Shown one piece after another: positions 1 through 7,524 of a stretch of 64,000 nucleotides of DNA. Source of the DNA: CAVRZY01 sp963725415 (GTDB taxonomy: Bacteria > Acidobacteriota > Terriglobia > Bryobacterales > Bryobacteraceae); contig CAVRZY010000206.1 in assembly GCA_963725415.1 (NCBI GenBank), forward strand, positions 3,626 to 67,625. Reading direction: 5' to 3'. Numbering within the stretch: position 1 is the first letter of the stretch; the number at the start of each line of letters is the position of its first letter. Both the position numbers and the translations under genes were made by a program. The notes beneath the pieces are model-generated. The model was not told the DNA's origin. It was given only the letters and a program-made list of their open reading frames with translations, and ran no database searches.

Positions 1-607
1 GCTCTTTGATTGGGCCAATGTGCCCGGTTGCGTATGCTGTTTGCAGCATGCCAGTAAGACCTCGAACACCGATCAGCTCAAATGCCTCCTCGATCTCGCG
101 CCAACTCTGAAAAGTGCGCCGATGAAGGCTCTCCTGAAGTGCGATTCGTAGCTGGTTCGCGGGACGCACATGCTTACGGTCCTTGGAGGCCTTGCGTATG
201 GCCTCCGTCATCCTGAGTGCCAAAGTCGCTGGAATCGACAGTGTTTCCTGAGAAGGCCGCAGGTCTGCTTTTCGCAGCGATGTGATGACCCGCTTCACCA
301 CTCGCTCATGGACATACCGATCCAAAGCACTGACGCCCAGGGTCAACGCAGAGCGCAGGAGGTCATCCAGTGAGGCGGATGAGAAATCGGCGGCGGCAAG
401 GTTGGCACCATTCCGTAAGACCACAAGCGCATCCTTCGAATCGACGCGATCTATCCGGGAGCTTTGAGACCAGCGCATGAACCGACAAAATGAAGACTTC
501 CAATCGTTGCGCATTCCACGCTGCCTCATGTTGACGAGACCGTCGTGCAGACGGAGGAGTCGCCGGGCGCGCTCTGCGATCTCATCGTAACCCTGTTTCG
601 CGGTCAT
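1..607 (-). CDS. HEPN-like integron cassette protein (partial, runs off left edge)
   Basis: An open frame on the minus strand begins with ATG at 607 and stays open to base 1, giving about 202 codons without a stop, so the 3' end lies outside the window. The middle of the protein has DDLLRSALTLGVSALDRYVHE, the kind of helix seen in HEPN-type (RiboL-PSP-HEPN-like) putative RNases often linked to defence or toxin functions. The RX4-6H motif that would support an RNase would lie in the missing C-terminus. It sits just downstream of attC1 in cassette orientation and so is itself probably a gene cassette. The family assignment is tentative; that the frame is coding is better supported. Confidence 0.55.
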   Translation of the reverse strand, partial: MTAKQGYDEIAERARRLLRLHDGLVNMRQRGMRNDWKSSFCRFMRWSQSSRIDRVDSKDALVVLRNGANLAAADFSSASLDDLLRSALTLGVSALDRYVHERVVKRVITSLRKADLRPSQETLSIPATLALRMTEAIRKASKDRKHVRPANQLRIALQESLHRRTFQSWREIEEAFELIGVRGLTGMLQTAYATGHIGPIKE

Positions 608-639
608 TCTGTCGGCCCTTGCCTACCAAACATCGGGCG

Positions 640-704
640 GTCTAACGACTGGGGCATGAGCCGCCGCGTCTTCTGCGGCGGCCCGGTGCATGCCCTGGTT
701 AGGC
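640..704 (-). other. attC recombination site 1
   Basis: A 65-bp imperfect palindrome on the minus strand runs from GCCTAAC (outer core) to GTTAGAC. Inside it GGCATG pairs with CATGCC and GGCCGCCGC with GCGGCGGC around a short loop. This is the fold of an integron attC site. The TAA stop of the upstream cassette gene overlaps its first core, as is common in cassettes. Confidence 0.85.
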
Positions 705-1121
705 CGGACTTCCGAAAACTTCCCATCTGTCTTTGTACCGAACAATCGACGCTCGGTCGACCGAAAACCAAGTAGAGTGTGGCCTCGGGTGCTCGCAGGT
801 GAGCTTGGCCACTGCGACACTGGGGACGACAAAGAACTCGTGCTCCTCTTTGCCACCCCTCTGCTTCAGGTTGAGCAAGACGTATATGTGACTTCGCGCC
901 TTGAGATTGAGGGCATGTTTGCCGACGAGCCAGAATCCAAAGCTCGTTGCGTTAGTCTTCACCTGAACTGAGAATGCCCGTGAGCAAGAATGGTTCGTGA
1001 CCAGGAGATCGGCACCCACCGCACTCCGAGACGTCGGCGAGACGATGAACCCCAGGCGCGAGAGTTCCGCACCCACGAGGTAGACGCCACGCATCCCCGT
1101 CATTTGGCCTTTCGATGGCAT
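699..1121 (-). CDS. PD-(D/E)XK-like cassette protein
   Basis: A 140-residue protein encoded in a single integron cassette. An acidic residue (E19) in an early helix, GADLLV with D38, and the strand motif QVK (residues 53-55) are spaced like the core of PD-(D/E)XK nuclease-fold proteins. Such small proteins are frequent in cassettes and often have no assigned function. The stop codon lies inside attC1 and the start lies just after attC2 in array order. The fold is inferred from motif spacing; nuclease activity is not shown. The start at 1121 was chosen as the first ATG after the attC boundary. Confidence 0.65.
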   Translation of the reverse strand: MPSKGQMTGMRGVYLVGAELSRLGFIVSPTSRSAVGADLLVTNHSCSRAFSVQVKTNATSFGFWLVGKHALNLKARSHIYVLLNLKQRGGKEEHEFFVVPSVAVAKLTCEHPRPHSTWFSVDRASIVRYKDRWEVFGSPA

Positions 1122-1134
1122 ACCTGTTCTTTCG

Positions 1135-1197
1135 GCCTAACAAGTTAAGGATTCCTGTCGCGCGTAAGCCGCGACAGGAATCCTTAACTTGTTAGGC
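1135..1197 (-). other. attC recombination site 2 (near-perfect palindrome)
   Basis: A 63-bp palindrome bounded by GCCTAAC and GTTAGGC. The arms, from GCCTAACAAGTTAAGG through GGATTCCTGTCGC, are mirrored almost perfectly around a loop of under ten bases (CGCGTAAG). It lies immediately after the stop of the PIN cassette. It is the clearest attC of the array. Confidence 0.92.
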
Positions 1198-1201
1198 GGT
1201 A

Positions 1202-2032
1202 TCACTCCCCTGAAAAGCGCCTCCACGATTTCTCCCACCGCGTTCCGGCCAGAGCCTTGCCCATGTTGTCGAAACCTCGGATCATGATGTAAAGGCCCGC
1301 GAGCACCTGAAAAACATCGCTCGCCTTCGCCTCAGCATAGACGAAACGAGGCCAGAACACACGCGCGGCGGCACTGAAGCCTACGAACACTTCTGCAGAC
1401 CCATACATTAGGCGGTATCGCCCTCGACACCAATACAGCAGACAGGCGATCGCCAACAATAGGAGCAGCGTTCCCCACACGTTGATCGTCGAAACGATTA
1501 GTGAAAACTTGGATGCGATGACGTTGCCCAGCAAACCGGCCGCTAGGCCACCGATGAGGCCCCGTAATAGAGCACCCCTCTGCGCGGCACGGACCTTTTG
1601 GGCCTGCTTAAGCAGTATCTCGTCGGCGGCAGGCGCGCTACCCAACCGCGCGTCCAATCCAGCAGCGTCGAGGACCGGTATGCCAAGTTCTGATGCAGCG
1701 CGAACTAGGTGTCTGTCTTCCGTTGCGAGGGTAAGGTCTTCGCCGGCCTCGCGCGCTTGGGCCATCAACAGCGCTATCGAAACGTCCGCGGAAAGTCCCT
1801 GGCCCCCCTGAAGGGCCGACGCCCCTTTCTCCTCCGGTACTTGGACGTCACCCAGACGAATCGCGTCCCGAATTAGCGAAAGGAGGTTCGACCTCTCGGG
1901 TCGTCGCCCGCCCACGGCTTGCAGCTCGCGCAGCACCGCACCCGGCACGACAAAGACCAGTCCTGGTCTCACCTTTGCCAGAACCTCTGGGCGCTGAAGC
2001 AGGACGCTTGTATCAAGCAAGTACTTCGACAT
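1202..2032 (-). CDS. PIN-domain protein with membrane segments (cassette)
   Basis: A 276-residue protein. The N-terminal ~125 residues form a PIN-like RNase domain: YLLDTSVLL gives D7, LREL gives E36, SADVSIALL gives D83 and LATEDRHL gives D106, the four acidic positions expected of a metal-dependent PIN nuclease. Two hydrophobic stretches follow at about 152-175 and 177-203, then a C-terminal part of unknown role. It is the only gene in its cassette; no antitoxin-like partner accompanies it, unlike typical VapBC modules. A membrane-tethered PIN RNase is the best reading; toxicity and targets are unknown. Confidence 0.75.
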   Translation of the reverse strand: MSKYLLDTSVLLQRPEVLAKVRPGLVFVVPGAVLRELQAVGGRRPERSNLLSLIRDAIRLGDVQVPEEKGASALQGGQGLSADVSIALLMAQAREAGEDLTLATEDRHLVRAASELGIPVLDAAGLDARLGSAPAADEILLKQAQKVRAAQRGALLRGLIGGLAAGLLGNVIASKFSLIVSTINVWGTLLLLLAIACLLYWCRGRYRLMYGSAEVFVGFSAAARVFWPRFVYAEAKASDVFQVLAGLYIMIRGFDNMGKALAGTRWEKSWRRFSGE

Positions 2033-2073
2033 GCGTGTTCACCTGTGACGAAAGCACCCTCCCAACAGGACCC

Positions 2074-2137
2074 CCCTAACGACCGGGCGCTCAGGCGCGG
2101 CCCGCATTTGGCCGTCGCCTGCAGCGCTTCGTCAGGC
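2074..2137 (-). other. attC recombination site 3
   Basis: A 64-bp site on the minus strand starting at GCCTGAC and ending at GTTAGGG, with CAGGCGACGGCC against GGCCGCGCCTGAG as imperfect inner arms. The outer core is slightly degenerate. It follows the HExxH cassette gene, whose TGA stop overlaps it. Confidence 0.75.
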
Positions 2138-3280
2138 GGGACCTTCCGCCAGAGCGATTCTCACCGTGCCATTTAAGGATCGCCATTTCTCAATTAACCG
2201 GTCTCTGCTGGCTCTCGCGACAGGCAGAATTGCGTCTTCATATTTCCTCGGCATGAAGCCCGCTAGCCGCTCGAAACTGTCTAGGTCTAGGGCGTACGAC
2301 GCTTCAAACTCCCTCTTGTACTCGACATGAAAGTGGGGGCGGCGGTGGGCCGTCTCCTTGTACATCCGAAGCTCCGTGTGGCCTTTTCGCAGGATCAGTA
2401 GTTTCAAGTACTCGTCATCTGGATGCGATTTCTGACAGGCCAAGTCCACATCAGCCAAACGTCGCTGAAGCTCAGCCACGACAGGCACGAGGGGATCGCT
2501 CTCCGGCAGGTCGGTCATGCCTGTTGGCTCAGCGCTCTGCTCGATCAGTGCAGCCAACCCGTCGGCAAGAGAGAACGCGGGACCCTGGTATACGTCAACT
2601 TGGCGACGCGCGGCTTCAAGAATAAGGGGCCAGTTAGCCCATCGGGCACGTAGTTTCACTCGCGGGGGCAGGCGGTACCTCTGTGGCTGGTGTGCTTCGA
2701 GGGCAAGGAACGTTTCTATCAGGCTTTGGAACTGCTGTTGGGCAGATTCTTGACACAAGCACGCCCAACTCATTGCTTGAGCAAGGAGTTCGTGACTGAC
2801 GCTGTCAAGCGCAAAGAAAGCCTCATCGCGTCTCGTTCTGAAAGAGTCCCAGTCAGTCGTGCCTCCCGGGCCGAAGGTCTGCAGTTGGTCGTCAACACAC
2901 GCAGCATCGACGCCCGTGTGAACAATGGCGTGCGCGTACTCGTGAAGGCGTACCACAGTGAGAAGGTCCGACACTTCGCATCGAAACCTCGGTGCATCAG
3001 CCCGGATGCGGTTTATGAAGATTTCGACCAAAAGGTGGTCCGCATCGTACCGCCCATAAAGAACATCGATTGGTGCGAGGCCTTCCTCCTCGGCTGCGGG
3101 AGAATAGGCCGGCATCTTCTCGGAGAAACTCTCTGTGGGGCCGGCATACAGCATGAGACTTCCGAGTGACCGCTCCGCGATGAGGCGTGCGTCGTCCATC
3201 CTAACGCCTGCCCTGGGTCCGCGCCGAAGCCTGTCTGCTACCCAGACGGCTACTGCCCACTTTTCCGAATCGCTCACCAT
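2132..3280 (-). CDS. HExxH metallopeptidase-like / DUF4160-like fusion (cassette)
   Basis: A 382-residue cassette protein. HEYAH at residues 113-117 is an HExxH zinc-protease signature, and a second His-Glu pair (SHELLAQ) lies about 45 residues later and could supply further ligands. The C-terminal ~70 residues (PHFHVEYKREFEASY, then a Trp/Lys-rich end) resemble the DUF4160 domain usually found as a tiny stand-alone protein. The join of the two in one cassette is unusual. There is no signal peptide, so it should act in the cytoplasm. The motif is seen; protease activity and the domain match are inferences. Confidence 0.6.
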   Translation of the reverse strand: MVSDSEKWAVAVWVADRLRRGPRAGVRMDDARLIAERSLGSLMLYAGPTESFSEKMPAYSPAAEEEGLAPIDVLYGRYDADHLLVEIFINRIRADAPRFRCEVSDLLTVVRLHEYAHAIVHTGVDAACVDDQLQTFGPGGTTDWDSFRTRRDEAFFALDSVSHELLAQAMSWACLCQESAQQQFQSLIETFLALEAHQPQRYRLPPRVKLRARWANWPLILEAARRQVDVYQGPAFSLADGLAALIEQSAEPTGMTDLPESDPLVPVVAELQRRLADVDLACQKSHPDDEYLKLLILRKGHTELRMYKETAHRRPHFHVEYKREFEASYALDLDSFERLAGFMPRKYEDAILPVARASRDRLIEKWRSLNGTVRIALAEGPA

Positions 3281-3289
3281 AGTGATGCC

Positions 3290-3354
3290 GCCTAACGACT
3301 CAGGCGCTCAGGCCCGGCCCGCTGTCGGCCGTCGCCTGCTGCGCCTCGTTAGCC
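3290..3354 (-). other. attC recombination site 4
   Basis: A 65-bp site on the minus strand from GGCTAAC to GTTAGGC, with GAGGCGCAGCAGGCGAC and GGGCCTGAGCGCCTGAGTC as imperfect arms. It lies directly after the BrnA-like stop codon. It resembles site 3 in its inner arm sequence, suggesting a common source. Confidence 0.8.
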
Positions 3355-3355
3355 C

Positions 3356-3595
3356 TCAGCCAGCGGAGCGCCGCCGGCCAATCTTCGGAGCGCGGTCGCG
3401 AATGATGTGACCGAGCGCCCGAAGAGCTTTGTTTACCGACTTCGGATCGGGAAATACTTCAGCAACGTCGGGGTCAAGGACTACCATCATCGTCTCCTTT
3501 GCAAACCGACTCGCGTATTTCCCGCGAACGCCAGCGGAAAAGTCGTACTCCGGCAGCATCTCCTCGGATTCGTGCCTAGAGCGTACCTTCCTCAT
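3356..3595 (-). CDS. brnA: BrnA-like antitoxin
   Basis: A 79-residue protein starting with MRKVRSRHES at 3595. The frame is open further upstream, but this ATG sits at the end of the BrnT-like gene and overlaps it by 20 bases, the usual toxin-antitoxin arrangement. The segment YDFSAGVRGKYASRF followed by LDPDVAEVFPDPKSVNKALR is typical of BrnA/CopG-type antitoxins that pair with BrnT. It should bind and neutralise BrnT and repress the pair. Its stop codon abuts attC4, so toxin and antitoxin travel as one cassette. Confidence 0.75.
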   Translation of the reverse strand: MRKVRSRHESEEMLPEYDFSAGVRGKYASRFAKETMMVVLDPDVAEVFPDPKSVNKALRALGHIIRDRAPKIGRRRSAG

Positions 3596-3860
3596 ACTCT
3601 CTCCGTTCACGTCGGGTGGCCAGTCTCGCGCTGATGATTCGAATCGTCTCCCCGACTTCCGAATGTACCACAACCAGCGTTCGATCACGAGCCGACCGTC
3701 CAATAGTCACGAATCGACTTTGCTCGCCTGAATGGAGTGGGTCCCTGATGGTAACGGAGAGGACATCTCGAAACACCGACGCCCCCTCTTCAAAGGTGAC
3801 GCCGTGCTTCCGCAGATTCGAGCGAGCCTTCTCCGGATTCCAGCGAAGAACCGGTCCCAT
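3576..3860 (-). CDS. brnT: BrnT-family toxin
   Basis: A 94-residue protein with the BrnT layout: RWNPEKARSNLRKHGVTFEE at the N-terminus, FVTIGRS in the middle and IRIISARLATRRERREYE at the C-terminus. BrnT toxins are RelE-fold RNases that inhibit translation. The gene precedes and overlaps the BrnA-like antitoxin. It is the first cassette in array order, nearest where attI would be expected. Length and motifs match the family well. Confidence 0.85.
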   Translation of the reverse strand: MGPVLRWNPEKARSNLRKHGVTFEEGASVFRDVLSVTIRDPLHSGEQSRFVTIGRSARDRTLVVVHSEVGETIRIISARLATRRERREYEEGTL

Positions 3861-4627
3861 GTCCCTTGATTGTCCCCTCCCATTTGAGGGCTAACTCAGA
3901 GGATTTTCAGCCTGCCGGTTGAGGCGCTCAGAACCACAGGAGCGGCAGGAAGCCTCCGCCCCGCAACCGGTGGGCTAAAGATCAGTTGGACGAAACCGCT
4001 GCCCTGCGCCAACCTATGGGGATTCTATCGCGCCGTGGAGTTCCCCGCAAGGCAGCGGGGGACGCCAAGCGTGACCGTGTGGAGGCCCGGCCGCCATCCC
4101 AGGGCTGCGGGTCCGGTGGTGAGGGGTCAGCGGACAGGATCAGAGGGCTGGCGGGACGGTGTATGAGACACTGCGCTACTAACCTGCGGAATCTTTGCGC
4201 GCCGCGAAGATCCCTGCGGGCTCAAGCCCGCAGCGGCACGCTGAAGCGCACTCCACGCGTGGCGCACACTTCAGTGTGCACCGGCGAGCTTCAGCTCGCC
4301 GTCTTGGTTGCGGCTATGCCGCGCGGTGTCTAACAGCCACGATCCGATTGCCCACCAGAAACGCCCACCAGGGAAATACGTACCGAGCAGTCGCCTTCCC
4401 CGAAAACAGGCTCCCGAACCCGATTCCCCAACACCCGTCGCCCACCGCGCAGTCTACCCAACTTTCCCGCCCCGCTCCAGTCCTCCTCCCCTACACCCGC
4501 CCCGCCAAACTCAGCCACCCCGCCCCCAGTGACACCTCTCCCACCGCCCCAATCTCCTTCCCCCTCAGCAACTTCCCCATTCCAAGCCCCACCTCCCCGC
4601 CCCACCCCGTGCAATCCTGAAACTGGA
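3861..4627. other. Non-coding stretch upstream of cassette array
   Basis: No convincing gene is seen here. An integron integrase or clear attI would be expected beside the first cassette, but neither is visible. A lone GTTAGCC core (minus strand, 3889-3895) could be the remaining recombination point. Short hairpins lie at 4214-4301, and the sequence becomes very C-rich from about 4380. Confidence 0.6.
4214..4301. repeat. Cluster of short intergenic hairpins
   Basis: Three perfect small palindromes lie close together: CTGCGGGCTCAAGCCCGCAG at 4214-4233, GCACACTTCAGTGTGC at 4264-4279 and CGGCGAGCTTCAGCTCGCCG at 4282-4301. The last two share a TCAG turn. Similar but not identical hairpin clusters occur at 5942-6045 and 7431-7487, suggesting a mobile or frequently regenerated palindrome type. 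Confidence 0.75.
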
Positions 4628-6172
4628 ATGAGATCTTCGCACCTCCATCCCGAAAAACCCCCCAAACGCCCCTCCCCCAACTCGGAACTCCGCAATCTGC
4701 TCGACGAATACGCCGCCTCCACCGTCGCCGTCCCTTCCACCTCCGGCCATCTCTTCGTCAGCCTCCCCAGCGGCGACCGCAGCCACTCCTGCATCCCCAT
4801 CCACGACCCCTTCCTATTCGACTGGCTCCGCTTCAACTACCTCCGCGATTTCCAGCAGTTTCCCTGCGATGCCAACCTCTACACCGTCCGCAACGCCCTC
4901 GCCACCCGCGCCCGTTTCTACAGCGCCGCTCCCCCCTGGACCATCGGCCACCGTCTCACCACCCTCGGCTTCGAGCCTGAGTCCCACTCCATCGCCCTCG
5001 ACCTCGCCGACGGCTCCGCTGAAGCCGTCGAAATCTCCACCCAGGGCTGGACAATCACCGCACAGTCCGACGCCCACTTCCGCCCCACCCGCAGCGCCCG
5101 CCCTCTTCCGCGACCCGTCCCCGCCACGCCCGCCGACCTCGACCCCCTCCGCCAGCTCATCCCCTTCGCCTCTCCCGCCGACTGGCCCCGCACCCTGGTC
5201 TGGCTACTCGCCGCGCTCCGCCCCGGCGGCCCTTACCCCATCCTCGTCCTGCGCGGTCCCTCCGGCGCCGGCAAGTCCACCACCGCACGCCTCCTGCGCG
5301 CCCTCATCGATCCCTCCACCACCCCCCTCTACTCGCTCCCCTACACCGAGCGCGAGCTGCACAAACTCGCCTGGCAGGACCACCTGCTGGCCTTCGATCA
5401 CGTGGCCGCGATTCCCTCCCACCTCTCCGCCGCCCTCTGCCGCCTCGCCACCGGCGTGGGCTGCTTGCTCCACGAACCCGGCAACCGCTACCCCCTCCCC
5501 ATCTCCCTCCGCCGCCCCATCCTGCTCTCCACCAACGGTCCCCTTCGCCTTCCGCCCGACCTCGCCGCCCGCACCTTGACCGTCATCCTCCAGCCCCCGC
5601 AACAACCCCGCCCCGAATCCGACCTCCAGCGCGAGTTCGACACCCTGGCCCCGCGCATCATGGGCGCCCTGTGCAGCGCCCTCGGCACCGCCCTCAGCCG
5701 CATCGACGCCACCCACGTCCAAACCGCGCGCCTCCCCGAAGCCGCCGCCGGCCTCCAGGTCGAATTCACCCGCACCACACAGCTCCGCCAGCTCACACTA
5801 AAGCGCTATGACGCATGGCCCTCTCCGGATGCGTCATTAAACTCCCACCCCAACCCCCAACTCCCATCAAATCAACCAGATACAGCAATCGACCACCCCC
5901 CACCCCATACCCCCTCCCCAAGCGTCATCAACGATGTGGCGCGGCCTTTAGGCTGCCGGGTCGAGACTCGTCTCGACCTCGGGCCCCAAAGGCCCCAGGA
6001 ACCCCCTCCAGAAGCGGCGGCTCTGCTATCCAGGCTTCCTGGATACTTCGCGGGCCGCTCGGGACAGGCGGGACGAAAAAAAATCGTACTGGAACACTCT
6101 CGGCCTCCGCGCCCTGGCGTACAATACCAGATTCCCGCGAACCCGAGACGAAAGTCCCGATTGAGGGATTGA
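4628..6172 (+). CDS. P-loop ATPase, D5/SF3-helicase-like
   Basis: ATG 4628 is preferred over the upstream in-frame start at 4529 because that extension is Pro/Ser low-complexity. From 4628 the frame has 514 codons. GPSGAGKST (residues 210-218) is a Walker A motif, LLAFDH (D257) a likely Walker B, and LSTNG near 303 a sensor-like element; the spacing resembles phage/plasmid D5-type primase-helicases. The last ~110 codons read through hairpin-rich DNA of intergenic type, so the true C-terminus was probably lost or shifted near 5815. The sense strand is extremely C-rich at third positions, unlike its neighbours. A replication or mobile-element ATPase is a reasonable guess; its function is unknown. 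Confidence 0.65.
   Translation: MRSSHLHPEKPPKRPSPNSELRNLLDEYAASTVAVPSTSGHLFVSLPSGDRSHSCIPIHDPFLFDWLRFNYLRDFQQFPCDANLYTVRNALATRARFYSAAPPWTIGHRLTTLGFEPESHSIALDLADGSAEAVEISTQGWTITAQSDAHFRPTRSARPLPRPVPATPADLDPLRQLIPFASPADWPRTLVWLLAALRPGGPYPILVLRGPSGAGKSTTARLLRALIDPSTTPLYSLPYTERELHKLAWQDHLLAFDHVAAIPSHLSAALCRLATGVGCLLHEPGNRYPLPISLRRPILLSTNGPLRLPPDLAARTLTVILQPPQQPRPESDLQREFDTLAPRIMGALCSALGTALSRIDATHVQTARLPEAAAGLQVEFTRTTQLRQLTLKRYDAWPSPDASLNSHPNPQLPSNQPDTAIDHPPPHTPSPSVINDVARPLGCRVETRLDLGPQRPQEPPPEAAALLSRLPGYFAGRSGQAGRKKIVLEHSRPPRPGVQYQIPANPRRKSRLRD
5942..6045. repeat. Short hairpin cluster inside the 3' part of the ATPase frame
   Basis: Palindromes GTCGAGACTCGTCTCGAC at 5960-5977, GGGCCCCAAAGGCCC at 5981-5995 and TATCCAGGCTTCCTGGATA at 6027-6045. 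They have the same character as the intergenic hairpins at 4214 and 7431, which argues that the reading frame here is not genuine coding sequence. Confidence 0.7.
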
Positions 6173-6273
6173 CGATTGCCGATTTTCTCATTGACGATTG
6201 GCGGAGGCACGCCCGGTGGCCGCAGTGCAATCGTCAATGAATCAATCTTCAGTGAGCCAATCATCAATTGGCC
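6160..6273. repeat. Dispersed TTGACGATTG repeat, copy R1
   Basis: An intergenic repeat built from inverted ATTGACGATT / AATCGTCAAT units. Its 74-bp core (6174-6247) matches the inverse of 57477-57550 at 71 of 74 positions. In one frame it reads MAEARPVAAVQSSMNQSS, which creates a false N-terminal extension on the following hydrolase gene. Confidence 0.85.
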
Positions 6274-6347
6274 GGCGACACCAACAACAGTCAACACGCC
6301 GAATCTTCGCGGGGTGCAGGTGCTGGGCACCAGAATCGAGCCTTAAA

Positions 6348-7406
6348 GTGATCACACGACGATTTCTGATTCTCGGAACGCTGCTGGTATCGCTGTGCTT
6401 CGGGCAGGATTTGGCGGCCCGGCTGGACCAGCAGGTCAGCGCCTATGTGCGGCAGCAGAGGTTCAACGGCTCCGTTCTGGTGGCACGCGGCGGCAAGGTG
6501 CTTTTCAGCAAGGGCTATGGCATGGCGAATGCCGAGTGGGACATTCCCAACAGCCCCAAGACCAAGTTCCGGCTGGGGTCGATCACCAAGCAATTCACTT
6601 CGATGGCTGTGCTGATGCTGGAGCAGCAGGGCAAGCTGAAGGTGAACGACCCGGTTTCGAAGTACCTGCCGGAGGCCCCGGCGGCCTGGGAGAAGGTGAC
6701 CATCCATCACCTGTTGACGCACATCTCCGGGATACCCAGCTTCACGGGATTCCCGGACTACGTGAAGACCATGGTGCTGCCTTCGCCTCCCGCCGAAACG
6801 CTGAAGCGATTCAAGGACAAGCCGCTCGAGTTTGAGCCGGGGAGTCAGTTCAAGTACAACAATTCGGGCTACGTGCTGCTGGGGTACTTGATCGAGAAGA
6901 TTACCGGCCAGAGTTATGAGGACTTCATCCGGAAGTCGATCTTCGAGCCGCTAGGGATGAAGGATACCGGGTATGACCACCCGGAGAGGATCCTGAAGAA
7001 CCGGGCCTCGGGCTATTCCAGGACTTTCGGCGTGTTGGGGAACGCCCGCTACATCGACATGACGATCCCGCACGCCGCCGGGGCGCTGTATTCGACAACT
7101 GAGGATCTGCTGCTGTGGGACCAGGCGCTGTACACCGAGAAGCTGCTGCCGGCCCAGGCTCTGGAACGGCTGTTCACGCCGTTCAAGGATAACTACGCCT
7201 ACGGCTGGATGGTGCGGACCGAGAATAACCGCAAGGTGATCGGACACGGCGGCGGCATTAACGGCTTTTCCAGCATGATTGTGCGGATACCCGAAGAGAA
7301 GCTTCTGGTGGTGGCGCTGTCCAACCTGGAAACGCGCGACGCGGGCACGGTCGCCAGCGAACTGGCGCGTCTGGCGCTGGGCGAGAAGATGGAACTGCCG
7401 AAGTAA
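6348..7406 (+). CDS. Exported serine hydrolase, beta-lactamase/class C family
   Basis: GTG 6348 is chosen because it begins a clean signal peptide (VITRRFLILGTLLVSLCFGQ); the frame is open upstream only through a dispersed repeat. The mature protein carries the three catalytic elements of class C beta-lactamase/penicillin-binding-protein-like hydrolases: SxxK as SITK (S78, K81), YxN as YNN (Y170) and HGG (residues 300-302) before a GGINGF strand. The length of 352 residues suits the family. It is likely periplasmic or secreted, acting on a peptide or ester. Family members include esterases and D-aminopeptidases, so no antibiotic role is claimed. Confidence 0.85.
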   Translation: MITRRFLILGTLLVSLCFGQDLAARLDQQVSAYVRQQRFNGSVLVARGGKVLFSKGYGMANAEWDIPNSPKTKFRLGSITKQFTSMAVLMLEQQGKLKVNDPVSKYLPEAPAAWEKVTIHHLLTHISGIPSFTGFPDYVKTMVLPSPPAETLKRFKDKPLEFEPGSQFKYNNSGYVLLGYLIEKITGQSYEDFIRKSIFEPLGMKDTGYDHPERILKNRASGYSRTFGVLGNARYIDMTIPHAAGALYSTTEDLLLWDQALYTEKLLPAQALERLFTPFKDNYAYGWMVRTENNRKVIGHGGGINGFSSMIVRIPEEKLLVVALSNLETRDAGTVASELARLALGEKMELPK

Positions 7407-7430
7407 GTATGGCTGAGACAACTCCGTGGG

Positions 7431-7487
7431 GCAGGCTATCCAGCCTGCAAGCCGGCAGTCCTGCCGGCTTACCTGGGCTGAAGCCCA
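7431..7487. repeat. Triple intergenic hairpin
   Basis: Three closely spaced palindromes: GCAGGCTATCCAGCCTGC (7431-7448), one of 22 bases with AAGCCGGCAG and CTGCCGGCTT arms (7449-7470), and TGGGCTGAAGCCCA (7474-7487). They lie between two co-directional genes; no T-tract follows, so an intrinsic terminator is not supported. Confidence 0.7.
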
Positions 7488-7524
7488 CAGAAACGCGGTA
7501 CTAAGATTGATTGGAAGGTGGCGA

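Noticed and set aside
3889..3925. Fifth attC or attI at the end of the cassette array
   Set aside because: GTTAGCC and GCCTCAAC cores are present, but no palindromic arms lie between them; it is kept only as a possible recombination point.
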